Below, piece after piece: positions 42,178 through 51,413 of a stretch of DNA of 64,000 nucleotides. Numbering within the stretch: position 1 is the first letter of the stretch; each line of letters starts with the position of its first letter. The stretch is from assembly GCF_039537585.1 (NCBI RefSeq), contig NZ_BAABAU010000001.1, positions 1,054,001 through 1,118,000 on the forward strand. The letters are read 5' to 3'. Origin of the DNA: Frondihabitans peucedani (GTDB taxonomy: Bacteria > Actinomycetota > Actinomycetes > Actinomycetales > Microbacteriaceae). The position numbers and the translations under genes are program-made. The notes beneath the pieces were generated by a model that did no database searches, had not been told where the DNA came from, and worked only from the letters and a program-made list of their open reading frames with translations.

Positions 42178-43311
42178 CTAGCCCGCGAAGAACTCGGCAG
42201 CGGCGCGCGCCTGGAACACGACGTCGTCGAGGTCGTCGCCGGTCACCGTGACGTGCCCCACCTTGCGCCCGGGGCGCGGGTCTTTGCCGTAGTCGTGGAT
42301 CTTCGCGCCGGGCTGGTCGGCCATCACGGCGGGCAGCCGGTCGGCCATGGTGCCGGTGGCGGGGCCGCCGAGCACGTTGACCATGACGCTCCAGGCGTCG
42401 TGCGTCCCGGTGTCGCCGAGCGGCAGGTCGAGGACGGCCCGGAGGTGCTGCTCGAACTGGCTGGTCGTCGATCCGTCGATCGACCAGTGCCCGGTGTTGT
42501 GCGGGCGCATCGCCAGCTCGTTGATCAGCACGCGGTCGTCGGTCGTCTCGAACAGCTCGACGGCGAGCACGCCGGTCACGCCGAGCTCCTCGGCGACGGT
42601 GCGGGCGATGGCCTCGGCCATGTCGGCGATCCTGCCCGCGGATCCGGGCGCGGGGGCGATGACCTCGGCGCAGACGCCGTCGCGCTGGATCGACTCGACG
42701 ACCGGCCAGGCGACGATCTCGCCGCTCGGGCGCCGGGCCACCGACTGGGCCAGCTCGCGGCGGAACTCCACGAGCTCCTCGGCGAGCAGCGCGTCGCCGG
42801 TCGGGCCGGGAAGGGCGGCGAACCAGTCGTCGACCTCGGAGGAGGAGGTGACGACCCGGACCCCGTGGCCGTCGTAGCCGCCGCGCGCCGTCTTCACGAC
42901 GACGCGGCCGCCGTGCTCGGCGAGGAAGACGTCGAGGTCGCTCGGCGTCTCGATCCGGGCCCAGTCGGGCACCGGCAGGCCGAGGGCCGAGAGGCGCTCG
43001 CGCATGACCAGTTTGTCTTGCGCCACGAAGAGGGCCTCGGGCGCAGGATGCACCGACACCCCGGCCTCGACGAGCGCACGCAGCACTCCCTGCGGCACGT
43101 GCTCGTGGTCGAAGGTCACCACATCGACGTCGCGGGCGAACGCCAGGACCGTCTCGGCGTCGTGGTAGTCGCCCACCTCGGTGGCCGCGAGGCGGGCCGA
43201 CGACCCCTCGGTCTCGGCCAGCACGCGGATCTCGAGGCCGAGCCCGACCGCGGGAGGGACCATCATCCGGGCCAGCTGCCCGCCACCGATCACGCCGACC
43301 GTGAGTGCCAT
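42178..43311 (-). CDS. purK: N5-carboxyaminoimidazole ribonucleotide synthase
   Basis: A 377-residue ATP-grasp enzyme converting AIR, ATP and bicarbonate to N5-[25 protein letters not shown] is the N-terminal Rossmann loop, and [14 protein letters not shown] the family motif. [25 protein letters not shown] and [19 protein letters not shown] lie in the ATP-grasp part, and [19 protein letters not shown] is a strong PurK signature. GAAGG nine bases upstream supports ATG 43311. Its product is the substrate of the adjacent PurE. Confidence 0.96.
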   Translation of the reverse strand: MALTVGVIGGGQLARMMVPPAVGLGLEIRVLAETEGSSARLAATEVGDYHDAETVLAFARDVDVVTFDHEHVPQGVLRALVEAGVSVHPAPEALFVAQDKLVMRERLSALGLPVPDWARIETPSDLDVFLAEHGGRVVVKTARGGYDGHGVRVVTSSSEVDDWFAALPGPTGDALLAEELVEFRRELAQSVARRPSGEIVAWPVVESIQRDGVCAEVIAPAPGSAGRIADMAEAIARTVAEELGVTGVLAVELFETTDDRVLINELAMRPHNTGHWSIDGSTTSQFEQHLRAVLDLPLGDTGTHDAWSVMVNVLGGPATGTMADRLPAVMADQPGAKIHDYGKDPRPGRKVGHVTVTGDDLDDVVFQARAAAEFFAG

Positions 43312-43391
43312 GTTCGTGCCCTTCGTCGCTTTGCGGGGTGCGGACGGCGACGCGCTGTCACCGGCCGCGCAGGATGCTCGTGGCCGGGTCG

Positions 43392-44702
43392 TCAGGGACG
43401 GCCGAGACCGCGGACCTCGAAGCCGGCGGCGCGCCAGGCTCCGACATCGAGGCAGTTGCGCCCGTCGACGACCTTCTTGCCGGCGACGAGGACTCCGACC
43501 CTCTCGGGGTCGAGCTCGCGGAACTCGGTCCACTCGGTCAGGACGAGAACGGCGTCGGCGCCGCGGACGGCGTCTTCGGCGTTGTCGGCCGTGGTGAGCT
43601 CGGGGAAGCTGCGCTTCGCCGTGCCGTTGGCCTCGGGATCGAAGGCCGTGACCTCGGCCCCGGCCTCGAGCAGCTTCTTCACGACGTCGAGAGCGGGCGA
43701 GTCGCGGACGTCGTCGGAGTTCGGCTTGAAGGCGAGGCCGAGGACCCCGACCCTCCGGCCGGCGAGGTCGCCGAGCAGCTCGCGGGTCAGCGTGACGACG
43801 CGCTCCCGGCGGCGCAGGTTGATGGCGTCGACCTCGCCGAGGAACGACAGGGTGTCGGTCAGGCCGAGCTCGTCGCCGCGGGCGCGGAACGCGCGGATGT
43901 CTTTGGGGAGGCAGCCGCCGCCGAAGCCGAGGCCGGCGTTCAAGAACTTCCGGCCGATTCGGGCGTCGTGGCCGATCGCGTCGGCGAGCTGGGTGACGTC
44001 GGCACCGGTGGCCTCGGCGACCTCGGCCATCGCGTTGATGAAGGAGATCTTGGTGGCGAGGAACGCGTTGGCGCTCACCTTGACGAGCTCGGCGGTCGCG
44101 TAGTCGGTGACGAGCCGCGGCATGCCGGTCGCCAGGGCGGTGGCGTAGACCTCGTCGAGCACGGCGGTGGCCGCCTCGCCGGCGTCGCCCGAGGGCACGC
44201 CGTACACGAAGCGGTCGGGGCTGAGGGTGTCTTGCACGGCGAAGCCCTCGCGGAGGAACTCGGGGTTCCAGGCCAGTGTCGCGCCGGATCCTGCGCCCTC
44301 CACGAGCTCCGCGAGCCGCGCCGCGGTGCCGACCGGCACCGTCGACTTGCCGACCACGAGGTCGCCCGTCGAGAGGAACGGCAGGAGCCCGTCGACGGCC
44401 GCGTCGACGTAGGTCAGGTCGGCGCTGTAGCTGCCCTTGGTCTGGGGCGTGCCGACGGCGACGAAGTGGACGGTCGCGTCACACGCCTCGGACATGTCGG
44501 TCGTGAAGCGCAGGCGACCCGACTCGACGGCGCGGCCGAGGACCTCGCCGAAGCCGGGCTCGAAGAACGGCGGCCGCCCTGCCTGCAGCTCGTCGACCTT
44601 ATGCTGATCGACGTCGATGCCGACGACGTCGTGGCCGAGCTCGGCCATGCAGGCGGCGTGAACCGCTCCCAGATACCCACAACCGATGACAGAGATTCGC
44701 AC
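43392..44702 (-). CDS. ugd: UDP-glucose 6-dehydrogenase
   Basis: A 436-residue enzyme oxidising UDP-glucose to UDP-glucuronate with two NAD+. The N-domain has RISVIGCGYLGAVHAACMAE, FVAVGTPQTKGSYSADL and KSTVPVGTA. WNPEFLREGFAVQD lies in the substrate site. FGGGCLPKD (about 261-269) carries the catalytic Cys, and VLGLAFKPNSDDVRDSPAL starts the C-domain. The GTG start lies six bases after TAGGGT on the minus strand, so the message is leaderless. UDP-glucuronate could feed surface polysaccharide synthesis. Confidence 0.95.
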   Translation of the reverse strand: MRISVIGCGYLGAVHAACMAELGHDVVGIDVDQHKVDELQAGRPPFFEPGFGEVLGRAVESGRLRFTTDMSEACDATVHFVAVGTPQTKGSYSADLTYVDAAVDGLLPFLSTGDLVVGKSTVPVGTAARLAELVEGAGSGATLAWNPEFLREGFAVQDTLSPDRFVYGVPSGDAGEAATAVLDEVYATALATGMPRLVTDYATAELVKVSANAFLATKISFINAMAEVAEATGADVTQLADAIGHDARIGRKFLNAGLGFGGGCLPKDIRAFRARGDELGLTDTLSFLGEVDAINLRRRERVVTLTRELLGDLAGRRVGVLGLAFKPNSDDVRDSPALDVVKKLLEAGAEVTAFDPEANGTAKRSFPELTTADNAEDAVRGADAVLVLTEWTEFRELDPERVGVLVAGKKVVDGRNCLDVGAWRAAGFEVRGLGRP

Positions 44703-44708
44703 GAGACG

Positions 44709-44714
44709 ACCCTA
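44709..44714 (-). promoter_or_regulatory. -10 box (TAGGGT) for leaderless ugd
   Basis: On the minus strand TAGGGT is followed by CGTCTC and GTG 44702. It lies in the 31-base gap after the PH-domain gene. Confidence 0.45.
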
Positions 44715-44733
44715 ACGGAACTTCGAACGGGCC

Positions 44734-45300
44734 CTAGTTCCCGTTCCACAGGGTCGAGCCCTCGGGCGGCGACGACTGCTCCTGCTGCCGCAGCCTGGCC
44801 ACGGCGCTGATGTTCTCCTCCATGAGGTCGTGCAGGGTCGACTGCACGAGGTCGGCGCTCGGGACGTCCCAGAGCACGACGGGCCGGTCGAGACCGGTGT
44901 TGATGAGCACGTCGCCGGAGCCGAAGAGCGACTGCACGCCGTTCTTCCGGACGGTGAGGTCGTAGCCCCGCGTGTGCATGAGCTCCTGCCTCGTCCGCAC
45001 GAAGAGCCCCCGCCGGATGATGATCCTGCGCGTGGTGATCGTGTAGTGCCGGCCGAGCCACGCCAGCAGCGGGACGACCCAGAGCAGCAGGATCAGGACG
45101 ACGGCGCCGAGCAGGACGGCCTGGTTCTGCCACGCCTCCGGGAGCCGGCCGTTGAACCAGCCGCCGAGCCCCGAAATCGCGACGAGCGCGACCGACGGCC
45201 AGAAGAGGACGCGCGCGTGCGGTCGCAGGCGCGCGATGACCTCCTCCGGGGCGGGCTGCGCAGGATCGGAGTACCCCGCGCCGCGGTCAGCGGTCGTCAT
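44734..45300 (-). CDS. PH domain-containing membrane protein (bPH2/DUF304)
   Basis: A 188-residue protein with a cytoplasmic start (EEVIARLRPHARVLFWP) and two close membrane helices near 35-85. A bacterial PH-like domain follows, with HYTITTRRIIIRRGLFVRTRQ, the DLTVRKNGVQSLFGSGDVLI core and a C-terminal helix. This matches the YdbS/DUF304 pattern common next to birA in Microbacteriaceae. Molecular function is unknown. It lies directly after birA on the same strand, three bases from its start to birA's stop. Confidence 0.8.
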   Translation of the reverse strand: MTTADRGAGYSDPAQPAPEEVIARLRPHARVLFWPSVALVAISGLGGWFNGRLPEAWQNQAVLLGAVVLILLLWVVPLLAWLGRHYTITTRRIIIRRGLFVRTRQELMHTRGYDLTVRKNGVQSLFGSGDVLINTGLDRPVVLWDVPSADLVQSTLHDLMEENISAVARLRQQEQSSPPEGSTLWNGN

Positions 45301-45303
45301 CCG

Positions 45304-46110
45304 TCATTCATACCTCAGGTGCGTCACGTCTCCGGCAGCGACGGCGATCTCGTCCGGAAGGTCATCCGCGAGGACGAGGAGGCGGCCCGCGGCGTCGAGA
45401 CCGGTCGCCGTCCCGAAGCGGTCCGTGCCATCGGGGAGCTCGACGCGGACGCGCCTGCCGATCGTGTCGCAGACGGCCGCGACCGTGTCGCGGATCCCGG
45501 AGGTGTCGCCTCCGGAGCGGGCGAGCCGCTCGACGAGGGCGCGGAGGTTCTCGAGGTAGGCGGCGAAGACCCGGTCGCCGAGCTGCTCGGCCGATCCTGC
45601 TGCGCCCTCGAGCGCGAGCGAGGTCGACGTCGGAGTCGGCAGGTCGGCCTCGGCGATGGTCAGGTCGATGCCCGAGCCGACGACGACCGCGTCGGGACGG
45701 CCGTCGACGGTGACGAGGTCGGCCAGGAGGCCGGAGACCTTTCGTCCGGCGACGAGCACGTCGTTCGGCCACTTGAGCGTGACCTCGCGGTCGGGCAGCA
45801 CATCCGCGACGGCCGCGCGGAGCGCCGCGCCGGCGATGAGCGGGTACCAGCCCCACGACTCGACGGGCAGCGGTGCTCCCGACTCGGTGCGGGTGCGGAG
45901 CAGGACGCTCGCGGCCAGCATCTGACCGGCCGGCGCCTCCCAGACGCGGTCGAGCCGCCCTCTCCCCGCGGTCTGCGCGAGGGACGCGATCACCGCGAAG
46001 TCGGACCGCTCGGGTGCCGCGGCGACGAGGTCGGCGTTCGTCGATCCCGTGGTCTCGCGGAGGTCGAATTCCTCGGCCTGCGCCCGGGAGAGGGGGAAGG
46101 AGCCGCTCAC
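45304..46110 (-). CDS. birA: Biotin--[acetyl-CoA carboxylase] ligase
   Basis: A 268-residue monofunctional biotin protein ligase with no N-terminal DNA-binding domain. The motif ETTGSTNADLVAA starts the catalytic core. QTAGRGRLDRVWEAPAGQML (about 53-72) holds the biotin-binding GRGR loop, TLKWPNDVLVAGRKVSGLL the adenylate site, and VVGSGIDLTI follows. A small SH3-like C-domain ends it. It activates biotin as biotinyl-AMP and loads it on the Lys of AMKM in the carboxylase alpha subunit at 55580. The GTG start overlaps the upstream membrane-protein stop (GTGA). Confidence 0.94.
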   Translation of the reverse strand: MSGSFPLSRAQAEEFDLRETTGSTNADLVAAAPERSDFAVIASLAQTAGRGRLDRVWEAPAGQMLAASVLLRTRTESGAPLPVESWGWYPLIAGAALRAAVADVLPDREVTLKWPNDVLVAGRKVSGLLADLVTVDGRPDAVVVGSGIDLTIAEADLPTPTSTSLALEGAAGSAEQLGDRVFAAYLENLRALVERLARSGGDTSGIRDTVAAVCDTIGRRVRVELPDGTDRFGTATGLDAAGRLLVLADDLPDEIAVAAGDVTHLRYE

Positions 46111-47840
46111 CAGCCGAACCCCCGCCGAGCTGCCTGCTCGGCCGCCGACCGGTCCACCTGCTCCGTGAGCACGGAAGAGGCAGGCAGGCCCCGGTAGTCG
46201 CGGATGTCGTAGCCGTCGCAGTGCACGATGCCGCGCGGCGTCCCGAGATTCGTCACGTCGTCTCCCCAGTAGTCGAGGTGGCCGCCCGCGTCGGTGCGCG
46301 TGGCCACGATCACGTAACCTACCCGGGCGTCCCGATAGGGAGCCAGATCGACCAGCCACGGGTACACCGTGAAGTCGCTGTTGACCTGCAGCAGCCGGAC
46401 GCTCGGCCCGCCGTACGCGGCCAGGCGGCGCCCGGTCCAGAACTGCGCGACGCCCGTGACGTGCTTGCCGCGCGTCCACGCCGTGAGGCAGGCGGCCCCC
46501 GAGGCGGACGCGGAGGCGACCGCGTCGCCCGCGCGAGCCACTGCCGCGGTGGCCGGCACCGCTGCGCCCGCGACGACCAGGAGGACGGCGAGGGGCGCGG
46601 CGACGGCGATCCTGCGCCTGTCTCGGGCGCGAGCAGGCCTGGGGGCGGGTCGGGGCGTCACCGCGAGCGCGGCCACGACGAGCGCGAGGGGCGTGAACAG
46701 CAGCGGCAGGGCGTAGCGGGTCGAGATGCTCCCCGTCACGAGGAGCGCGAGGGGCAGCAGGATCGCGGTCGCCCCGGCCACCAGCGCGACGAGCGCCATC
46801 GGTCCCGACGAGCGCCTCGCGACGACGGCCGCCGCGACGACCACCGAGCCGACGAGCAGCGCCGCTCCGACCAGGGCCTCGACGACTCCCCCGGGCGTCT
46901 CCACCAGCGCCCGGAGCGACTCGCGGGCGAACGAGAGGGTCAGGTCTTCGCGGCCCCAGCGGAAGTACTCGTCCTTCTCGGCGATGATGAACCGCCCGCT
47001 GAATGGCTGCCTGGCGGCATAGCCCGCCGCCGAGCCCGCCACCAGCGCCAGGGCGGTGGCTGCCGGGCGCCACCACGGGTCGCGGATCCTCGTCCGCCAC
47101 CGCACGAGCGACAGCACGAGGAGCGCCGCCACGACCGGGCCCGTGACCCAGAGCACGAAGAGCGGGTTCGACAGGGTCGAGACGGCGGCGACGATGCCGA
47201 TGGTCAGGGCGGGCAGCAGGATCCTGCGCCCTCGTCCGTCGAGCGGCCCGGCCAGGTGCACCACCAGTCCGAGCGTCGCGACGAGGGCCATCACCGTGCC
47301 CGAGTAGTAGGTCGTGGTCAGGAACAGCGACGCGATCTCGAGCGTGTTCCCGCCGGGGCGCGTCTCGAGGAGGCAGAGGGCGACGAGCACGGCGACGCCG
47401 AGGAGTGCCGCCAGGATCGGGCGCCTCGGGTCGGTCGCGCCTGCCGCGGCGCCCTCCTGACCCGGCGCGGCGAGACTCCTGGTCGCCAGCACCCGCCCGG
47501 CCAGGAACCGCAGCAGCGCGTACAGCGCCACGACGTTCACGACGCCGTTGAGCAGCAGGGCCGCGGCCACGGAGATCGTGACGGCGGCCGACGTGAGGTA
47601 GAGCGGCAGCTCGGGGAACACGAACAGCACCGGCGACATGCCCCACTCGAACGCCTCGCCCCGCTCGAACGAGCGCTGCATCAGAGGCAGGAGCACCGAG
47701 TCGCCGTCGTCGAGGAGCAGGCTCCGCTTCGCACCGGCCAGCGCGTGCGCCAGGGCCACGACGGCTGCGGCAGCAGACAGCAGGATCCCCGCGGTCTCCC
47801 ACCCGACACGGGGCAGGCGGGGCGCACGGCGGGTGGACAC
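46107..47840 (-). CDS. Polytopic membrane protein of unknown function, GT-C-like layout
   Basis: A 577-residue protein with about eleven hydrophobic segments and a C-terminal soluble domain of roughly 130 residues (from [19 protein letters not shown]). The first outside loop holds [13 protein letters not shown], with clustered acidic residues like the catalytic loop of GT-C glycosyltransferases, but I see no other family signature. The soluble end has [21 protein letters not shown] and [15 protein letters not shown]. The gene is translationally coupled to birA and divergent from accD. Function cannot be assigned. A membrane glycosyltransferase is one possibility. Confidence 0.6.
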   Translation of the reverse strand: MSTRRAPRLPRVGWETAGILLSAAAAVVALAHALAGAKRSLLLDDGDSVLLPLMQRSFERGEAFEWGMSPVLFVFPELPLYLTSAAVTISVAAALLLNGVVNVVALYALLRFLAGRVLATRSLAAPGQEGAAAGATDPRRPILAALLGVAVLVALCLLETRPGGNTLEIASLFLTTTYYSGTVMALVATLGLVVHLAGPLDGRGRRILLPALTIGIVAAVSTLSNPLFVLWVTGPVVAALLVLSLVRWRTRIRDPWWRPAATALALVAGSAAGYAARQPFSGRFIIAEKDEYFRWGREDLTLSFARESLRALVETPGGVVEALVGAALLVGSVVVAAAVVARRSSGPMALVALVAGATAILLPLALLVTGSISTRYALPLLFTPLALVVAALAVTPRPAPRPARARDRRRIAVAAPLAVLLVVAGAAVPATAAVARAGDAVASASASGAACLTAWTRGKHVTGVAQFWTGRRLAAYGGPSVRLLQVNSDFTVYPWLVDLAPYRDARVGYVIVATRTDAGGHLDYWGDDVTNLGTPRGIVHCDGYDIRDYRGLPASSVLTEQVDRSAAEQAARRGFGW

Positions 47841-47862
47841 GGGTCGACGCTACCGTCCTGGG

Positions 47863-47868
47863 TAGAGT
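47863..47868 (+). promoter_or_regulatory. -10 box (TAGAGT) for leaderless carboxylase mRNA
   Basis: TAGAGT is followed by seven bases and GTG 47876. The arrangement is almost identical to that before purine nucleoside phosphorylase at 62938. It argues against the in-frame GTG at 47867, which overlaps the box. Confidence 0.5.
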
Positions 47869-47875
47869 GGTCGCC

Positions 47876-49474
47876 GTGACTGACGACCCCACCCAGCCCG
47901 TGCCCGCGACGACGGCGAGCAAGATCGCCGATCTGAAGGAGCGCTATCACGAAGCCGTGACCGCTCCGGGAGAAGCCGCTCTCGCCAAGCAGCACGCGAA
48001 GGGCAAGAAGACTGCGAGGGAGCGCATCGACCAGCTCCTCGACGCGGGGTCGTTCGTCGAGATCGACGAGTTCGTGCGCCACCGCACCGTCGGCTTCGGC
48101 ATGGAGAAGAAGCGGCCCTACGGCGACTCCGTGGTCACCGGCACAGGCACCATCGGCGGGCGCCAGGTCGCCGTGTACTCCCAGGACTTCACGACCTTCG
48201 GCGGCTCCCTCGGCGAGGTCGCCGGCGAGAAGATCGTCAAGATCATGGAGCTCGCCCTCCGCACCGGCGTGCCGATCATCGGCATCCTCGACTCCGGCGG
48301 GGCGCGGATCCAGGAGGGCGTCGTCGCCCTCGGCAAGTACGGCGAGATCTTCAAGCTCAACACCGCCTCGTCGGGCGTCATCCCGCAGATCTCGATCATC
48401 ATGGGCCCGGCGGCCGGCGGCGCCGTCTACTCCCCCGCCCTCACCGACTTCGTCATCATGGTCGACAAGACCAGCCAGATGTTCGTCACCGGCCCCGACG
48501 TCATCAAGACCGTCACGGGCGAGGACGTCGGCTTCGAAGACCTCGGCGGCGCGCTGACCCACAACAAGATCTCCGGCGTCTCGCACTACCTCGCCGCCGA
48601 CGAGGACGACGCCCTCGACTATGTCGCGACGCTCCTCGGGTTCCTGCCCGACAACAACCTCACCGACGCGCCCGTCTTCGACGTCGCCCCCGAGATGGAG
48701 ACGACCGACGCCGACCGGCAGCTCAACGTGCTGATCCCCGACTCCCCGAACCAGCCGTACGACATGCTCACCGTCATCGAGCACATCGTCGACGACGGCG
48801 ACTTCCTCGAGGTCCAGCCGCTCTTCGCGCCCAACGTCGTCATCGGCCTCGGCCGTGTCGAGGGCCGCTCGGTCGGCATCATCGCCAACCAGCCGAACGT
48901 CATGGCGGGCACGCTCAACATCGACGCCGGTGAGAAGGCCGCGCGGTTCGTGCGCTTCTGCGACGCGTTCTCCATCCCGATCCTGACGCTCGTCGACACC
49001 CCCGGATTCCTGCCCGGCACCGACCAGGAGTGGACCGGCATCATCCGCCGCGGCGCCAAGCTCCTCTACGCCTACGCCGAGGCCACCGTGCCGCTCGTGA
49101 CCGTCATCACCCGCAAGGCGTACGGCGGGGCCTACATCGTCATGGGCTCCAAGCAGCTCGGCGCCGACATCAACCTCGCGTGGCCGACCGCCGAGATCGC
49201 CGTCATGGGCGGCCAGGGCGCGGTCAACATCCTGTACCGCTCCGAGATCAAGCGCGCGACCGACGCCGGCGAAGACGTCCACGCCGTCCGCACGAAGCTC
49301 GCGAACGACTACACGTACAACGTCGCGTCGCCGTTCCTCGCGGCCGAGCGCGGGGAGCTCGACGGCATCATCGAGCCCGCCGGCACCCGCGCCGCCGTGA
49401 TCAAGGCGCTGCGGGCGCTCCGCACGAAGCGCGCGTCGCAGCCGGCCAAGAAGCACGGGAACATCCCGCTGTGA
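47876..49474 (+). CDS. accD: Acyl-CoA carboxylase beta subunit (AccD/PccB type carboxyltransferase)
   Basis: A 532-residue carboxyltransferase. [21 protein letters not shown] is the family start, [21 protein letters not shown] and [20 protein letters not shown] form the acyl-CoA side oxyanion loop. [16 protein letters not shown] and [19 protein letters not shown] form the biotin side. In actinobacteria this subunit works with a biotinylated alpha subunit and often a small epsilon subunit to make malonyl- or methylmalonyl-CoA. The epsilon gene overlaps its stop (GTGA), and the alpha subunit lies 6 kb downstream. Whether acetyl- or propionyl-CoA is preferred is unknown. Confidence 0.95.
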   Translation: MTDDPTQPVPATTASKIADLKERYHEAVTAPGEAALAKQHAKGKKTARERIDQLLDAGSFVEIDEFVRHRTVGFGMEKKRPYGDSVVTGTGTIGGRQVAVYSQDFTTFGGSLGEVAGEKIVKIMELALRTGVPIIGILDSGGARIQEGVVALGKYGEIFKLNTASSGVIPQISIIMGPAAGGAVYSPALTDFVIMVDKTSQMFVTGPDVIKTVTGEDVGFEDLGGALTHNKISGVSHYLAADEDDALDYVATLLGFLPDNNLTDAPVFDVAPEMETTDADRQLNVLIPDSPNQPYDMLTVIEHIVDDGDFLEVQPLFAPNVVIGLGRVEGRSVGIIANQPNVMAGTLNIDAGEKAARFVRFCDAFSIPILTLVDTPGFLPGTDQEWTGIIRRGAKLLYAYAEATVPLVTVITRKAYGGAYIVMGSKQLGADINLAWPTAEIAVMGGQGAVNILYRSEIKRATDAGEDVHAVRTKLANDYTYNVASPFLAAERGELDGIIEPAGTRAAVIKALRALRTKRASQPAKKHGNIPL

Positions 49475-49746
49475 GCGGCAGGCACGCGGCTCCCTCTTCT
49501 TCTGCTGAGGCTCCTGCTGCCGCTGAGGCTCCTGCGCCGCCGATGATCTCGGTGGTGTCGGGCGATCCGTCGCCCGAGGAGCTCGCCGCCGTCACCGCCG
49601 TGCTCGCCGCCCTCGAGGCCGAGCGCGCGGCGGAGGACGCCGCGCAGAAGGAGCCGCAGCCGGTCTCCGGCTGGGAGCTGAGCCGCCGTGGCCTCCGCAC
49701 CCCGATCACCGTCGGCCCCGGGCAGTGGGGTCGGCACGCCGGCTGA
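49471..49746 (+). CDS. Acyl-CoA carboxylase epsilon subunit
   Basis: A 91-residue protein. The first 24 residues are Ala/Pro/Ser-rich. The conserved part [27 protein letters not shown] followed by [11 protein letters not shown] and a terminal PGQWGRHAG matches the small AccE/PccE subunit that stabilises actinobacterial carboxylase complexes. The GTG start overlaps the beta-subunit stop, so the two are co-translated. Confidence 0.88.
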   Translation: MSGRHAAPSSSAEAPAAAEAPAPPMISVVSGDPSPEELAAVTAVLAALEAERAAEDAAQKEPQPVSGWELSRRGLRTPITVGPGQWGRHAG

Positions 49747-49750
49747 CTGG

Positions 49751-49897
49751 TGCAAATGGACGGAGATTCTCGGCCGGGGCGCATATGGACGGAGATTCTC
49801 GCCCGATGCCCGTCCGATCCGCCTCACTTTCGTGATTCCAGCAGGATCTCCGTCCATATGTACGCACGGTCAGGATCTCCGTCGATATGTACGGGCG
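49751..49897. repeat. Palindromic repeat cluster B (four copies of the 17-bp unit)
   Basis: Forward units start at 49756 and 49785 (29 bases apart). Inverted units occupy 49841-49857 and 49870-49886 (also 29 apart). Equal spacing allows both pairs to form one nested hairpin of about 50 bp, with TCCGATCCGC (49813-49822) in the loop as in cluster A. In both clusters the outermost inverted copy has CGATATGTAC where the inner one has CCATATGTAC. It occupies the first part of the 560-base gap after the epsilon subunit. Confidence 0.85.
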
Positions 49898-49967
49898 TGA
49901 CATCCGCCTGAGGCACCAGCACCAGCACGAGCGCCCGCAACAACCACGCACCCACAGGCGAAACGCA

Positions 49968-50042
49968 GAAGGGCCGGACACCCCGTCCGGCCCTTCGCGA
50001 ATTCCCGAGTCGGGGCGACAACCCGAATGTCGCCCCGACTCG
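49968..50042. terminator. Two strong tandem stem-loops, likely bidirectional terminators
   Basis: GAAGGGCCGGAC/GTCCGGCCCTTC (49968-49979 with 49985-49996) pair perfectly around five bases. CGAGTCGGGGCGACA/TGTCGCCCCGACTCG (50006-50020 with 50028-50042) form a perfect 15-bp stem with a seven-base loop. They separate the carboxylase operon from the convergent sensor operon. On the minus strand the second would also end transcription of the tiny ORF at 50162. Confidence 0.7.
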
Positions 50043-50066
50043 CCCCCGAACGAGAGAAAGACCCGC

Positions 50067-50162
50067 TTACCCTAGTTGGCCTTCGTTCGGTGGTGTAACT
50101 CTGAGAGAGACACCTAGCACTAGTAATACTGCTGCGGACGCCGCCTGTGCAAAAGTCGTCAT
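50067..50162 (-). CDS. Candidate 31-residue hydrophobic peptide
   Basis: ATG 50162 opens a 31-codon frame with a hydrophobic core (AASAAVLLVLGVSLRV) and a short polar tail ending PPNEGQLG, closed by TAA and followed by the 15-bp stem-loop. Codons TTA, CTA, GTA and TTT are unusual for this genome, which argues either for a different origin or against coding. Upstream, two TGYCCCCC words lie ten bases apart (50166-50183) and a third lies near 50270, possible regulator sites. No Shine-Dalgarno is seen. It could instead be part of an untranslated RNA. The rest of the 49747-50306 gap shows nothing else that I recognise. Confidence 0.35.
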   Translation of the reverse strand: MTTFAQAASAAVLLVLGVSLRVTPPNEGQLG

Positions 50163-50306
50163 TTAGGGGGACATCGGGGGGCAGTTTTGCTACCGGAGAC
50201 CTTCGCGATGGCCCCCGTTGTGGGGATCCTGCCGCCTCTGATATCCGTCACGACACTCGAACGGGGGACATTCTGCAGCGGAATGCCCCTCCCGCACGCC
50301 GGCAGG

Positions 50307-51413
50307 TCAGGCGTCGACGGGCTCCTGGAAGACGACCGTCCGCGACCGCGGGATCTGCAGCCAGAGGCTGACCTCGTCTTCTCCGTCGTCGTCGTCCTCG
50401 TCGTCGTCGAAGCCGTCGTCGCCGGCCGTGCTCGACCCGAGGGCGCTCGACTCGAGGTCTTCCGAGCTGAGCCCGACGACCGTGACCGCGTACTCGCCTC
50501 CGGTGGCGACGGTGCGGATGATGAGGCGGTCGGCTGCGGAGTCGCGGATCGCGTCGGCGAGCTCGCGGTGCACGCGGTCGAGCTCTGCGTCTTCGAGGTC
50601 GTCGATGCCGCCCTCGTCGAGCAGGCTCACGATGGTGCCTCGGCGCCGCGCGGCCATGACCTCGCGCCGGACGTCGTCGCTGAGAAGGCGTCGGCCGCGG
50701 ATCTCGTCGCGGATCGCGCCCTCGAGGTTGAGGCACTCCTGACGCTCGGCCGGCGAGAGGTCGCCTCCTGTCGCGACGATGCGCTGCAGCATCGGGCGCG
50801 CGGTGCGGCCGGTCTGCAGCAGCCGGAACTGCCGCTCGTTGACGTGCGCCTCCTGTGCGGCCTGCCAGTCGGCGGCCTCTTGCTCGGCGCGGATGAACTC
50901 GCGGGTGTCGCGGCTGGCGCGGGCGAGGGTCGCCTGGAGGGCGTGCGAGATGGCGACCCAGCTGACGCTGCCGACGACGCCGAGGCTGGCCAGCTCGGCG
51001 AAGTCGCCGCTCCAGATGATCGAGTGCACGACGAGGAAGCCGACGCCGACCCAGGCGAACCCGTGGCGGCGCCTCGTCGAGACGATGACCATCAGCGTGC
51101 CGACGGCGGCGACGTACCAGGTGGCGTACCCGTTGCCGCCCTTGGCGTGAGGGTCGAGCTGCGAGGCCACGATGAGCGGCAGGATGACGGCGACGCCGAG
51201 GGCGATGCTCGCCATCCAGACGGGCAGCGTGAGGCTCTTCGACCTCGTCGGGTAGAGCACGACCGCCGTCGCGATCCCGTAGAGCGCCATGGCCACGACG
51301 ATGGGCGCAGGATGCTCGGGGACGTCGAGCGAGACGGCCGCGAGGAGCAGGTGGTACAGCGAGAACAGTGCGGCGAGCCCGATCGGGAGCCAGCGGGGCA
51401 GCTTGACGTTCAT
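50307..51413 (-). CDS. Membrane sensor-like protein with degenerate kinase-like C-terminus
   Basis: A 368-residue protein. About six hydrophobic segments lie in the first 165 residues (LPIGLAALFSLYHLLLAAVS onward). A helical segment of about 90 residues follows (ATLARASRDTREFIRAEQEA), then a domain with ELADAIRDSAADRLIIRTVATGG that looks like an ATPase domain of a histidine kinase without clear N or G boxes. The C-terminus carries an acidic run, FDDDEDDDDGEDE. No phosphoacceptor His motif is evident. ATGA overlap with the histidine kinase gene makes it the third member of that operon, so it may be a non-catalytic partner of the kinase. Confidence 0.6.
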   Translation of the reverse strand: MNVKLPRWLPIGLAALFSLYHLLLAAVSLDVPEHPAPIVVAMALYGIATAVVLYPTRSKSLTLPVWMASIALGVAVILPLIVASQLDPHAKGGNGYATWYVAAVGTLMVIVSTRRRHGFAWVGVGFLVVHSIIWSGDFAELASLGVVGSVSWVAISHALQATLARASRDTREFIRAEQEAADWQAAQEAHVNERQFRLLQTGRTARPMLQRIVATGGDLSPAERQECLNLEGAIRDEIRGRRLLSDDVRREVMAARRRGTIVSLLDEGGIDDLEDAELDRVHRELADAIRDSAADRLIIRTVATGGEYAVTVVGLSSEDLESSALGSSTAGDDGFDDDEDDDDGEDEVSLWLQIPRSRTVVFQEPVDA

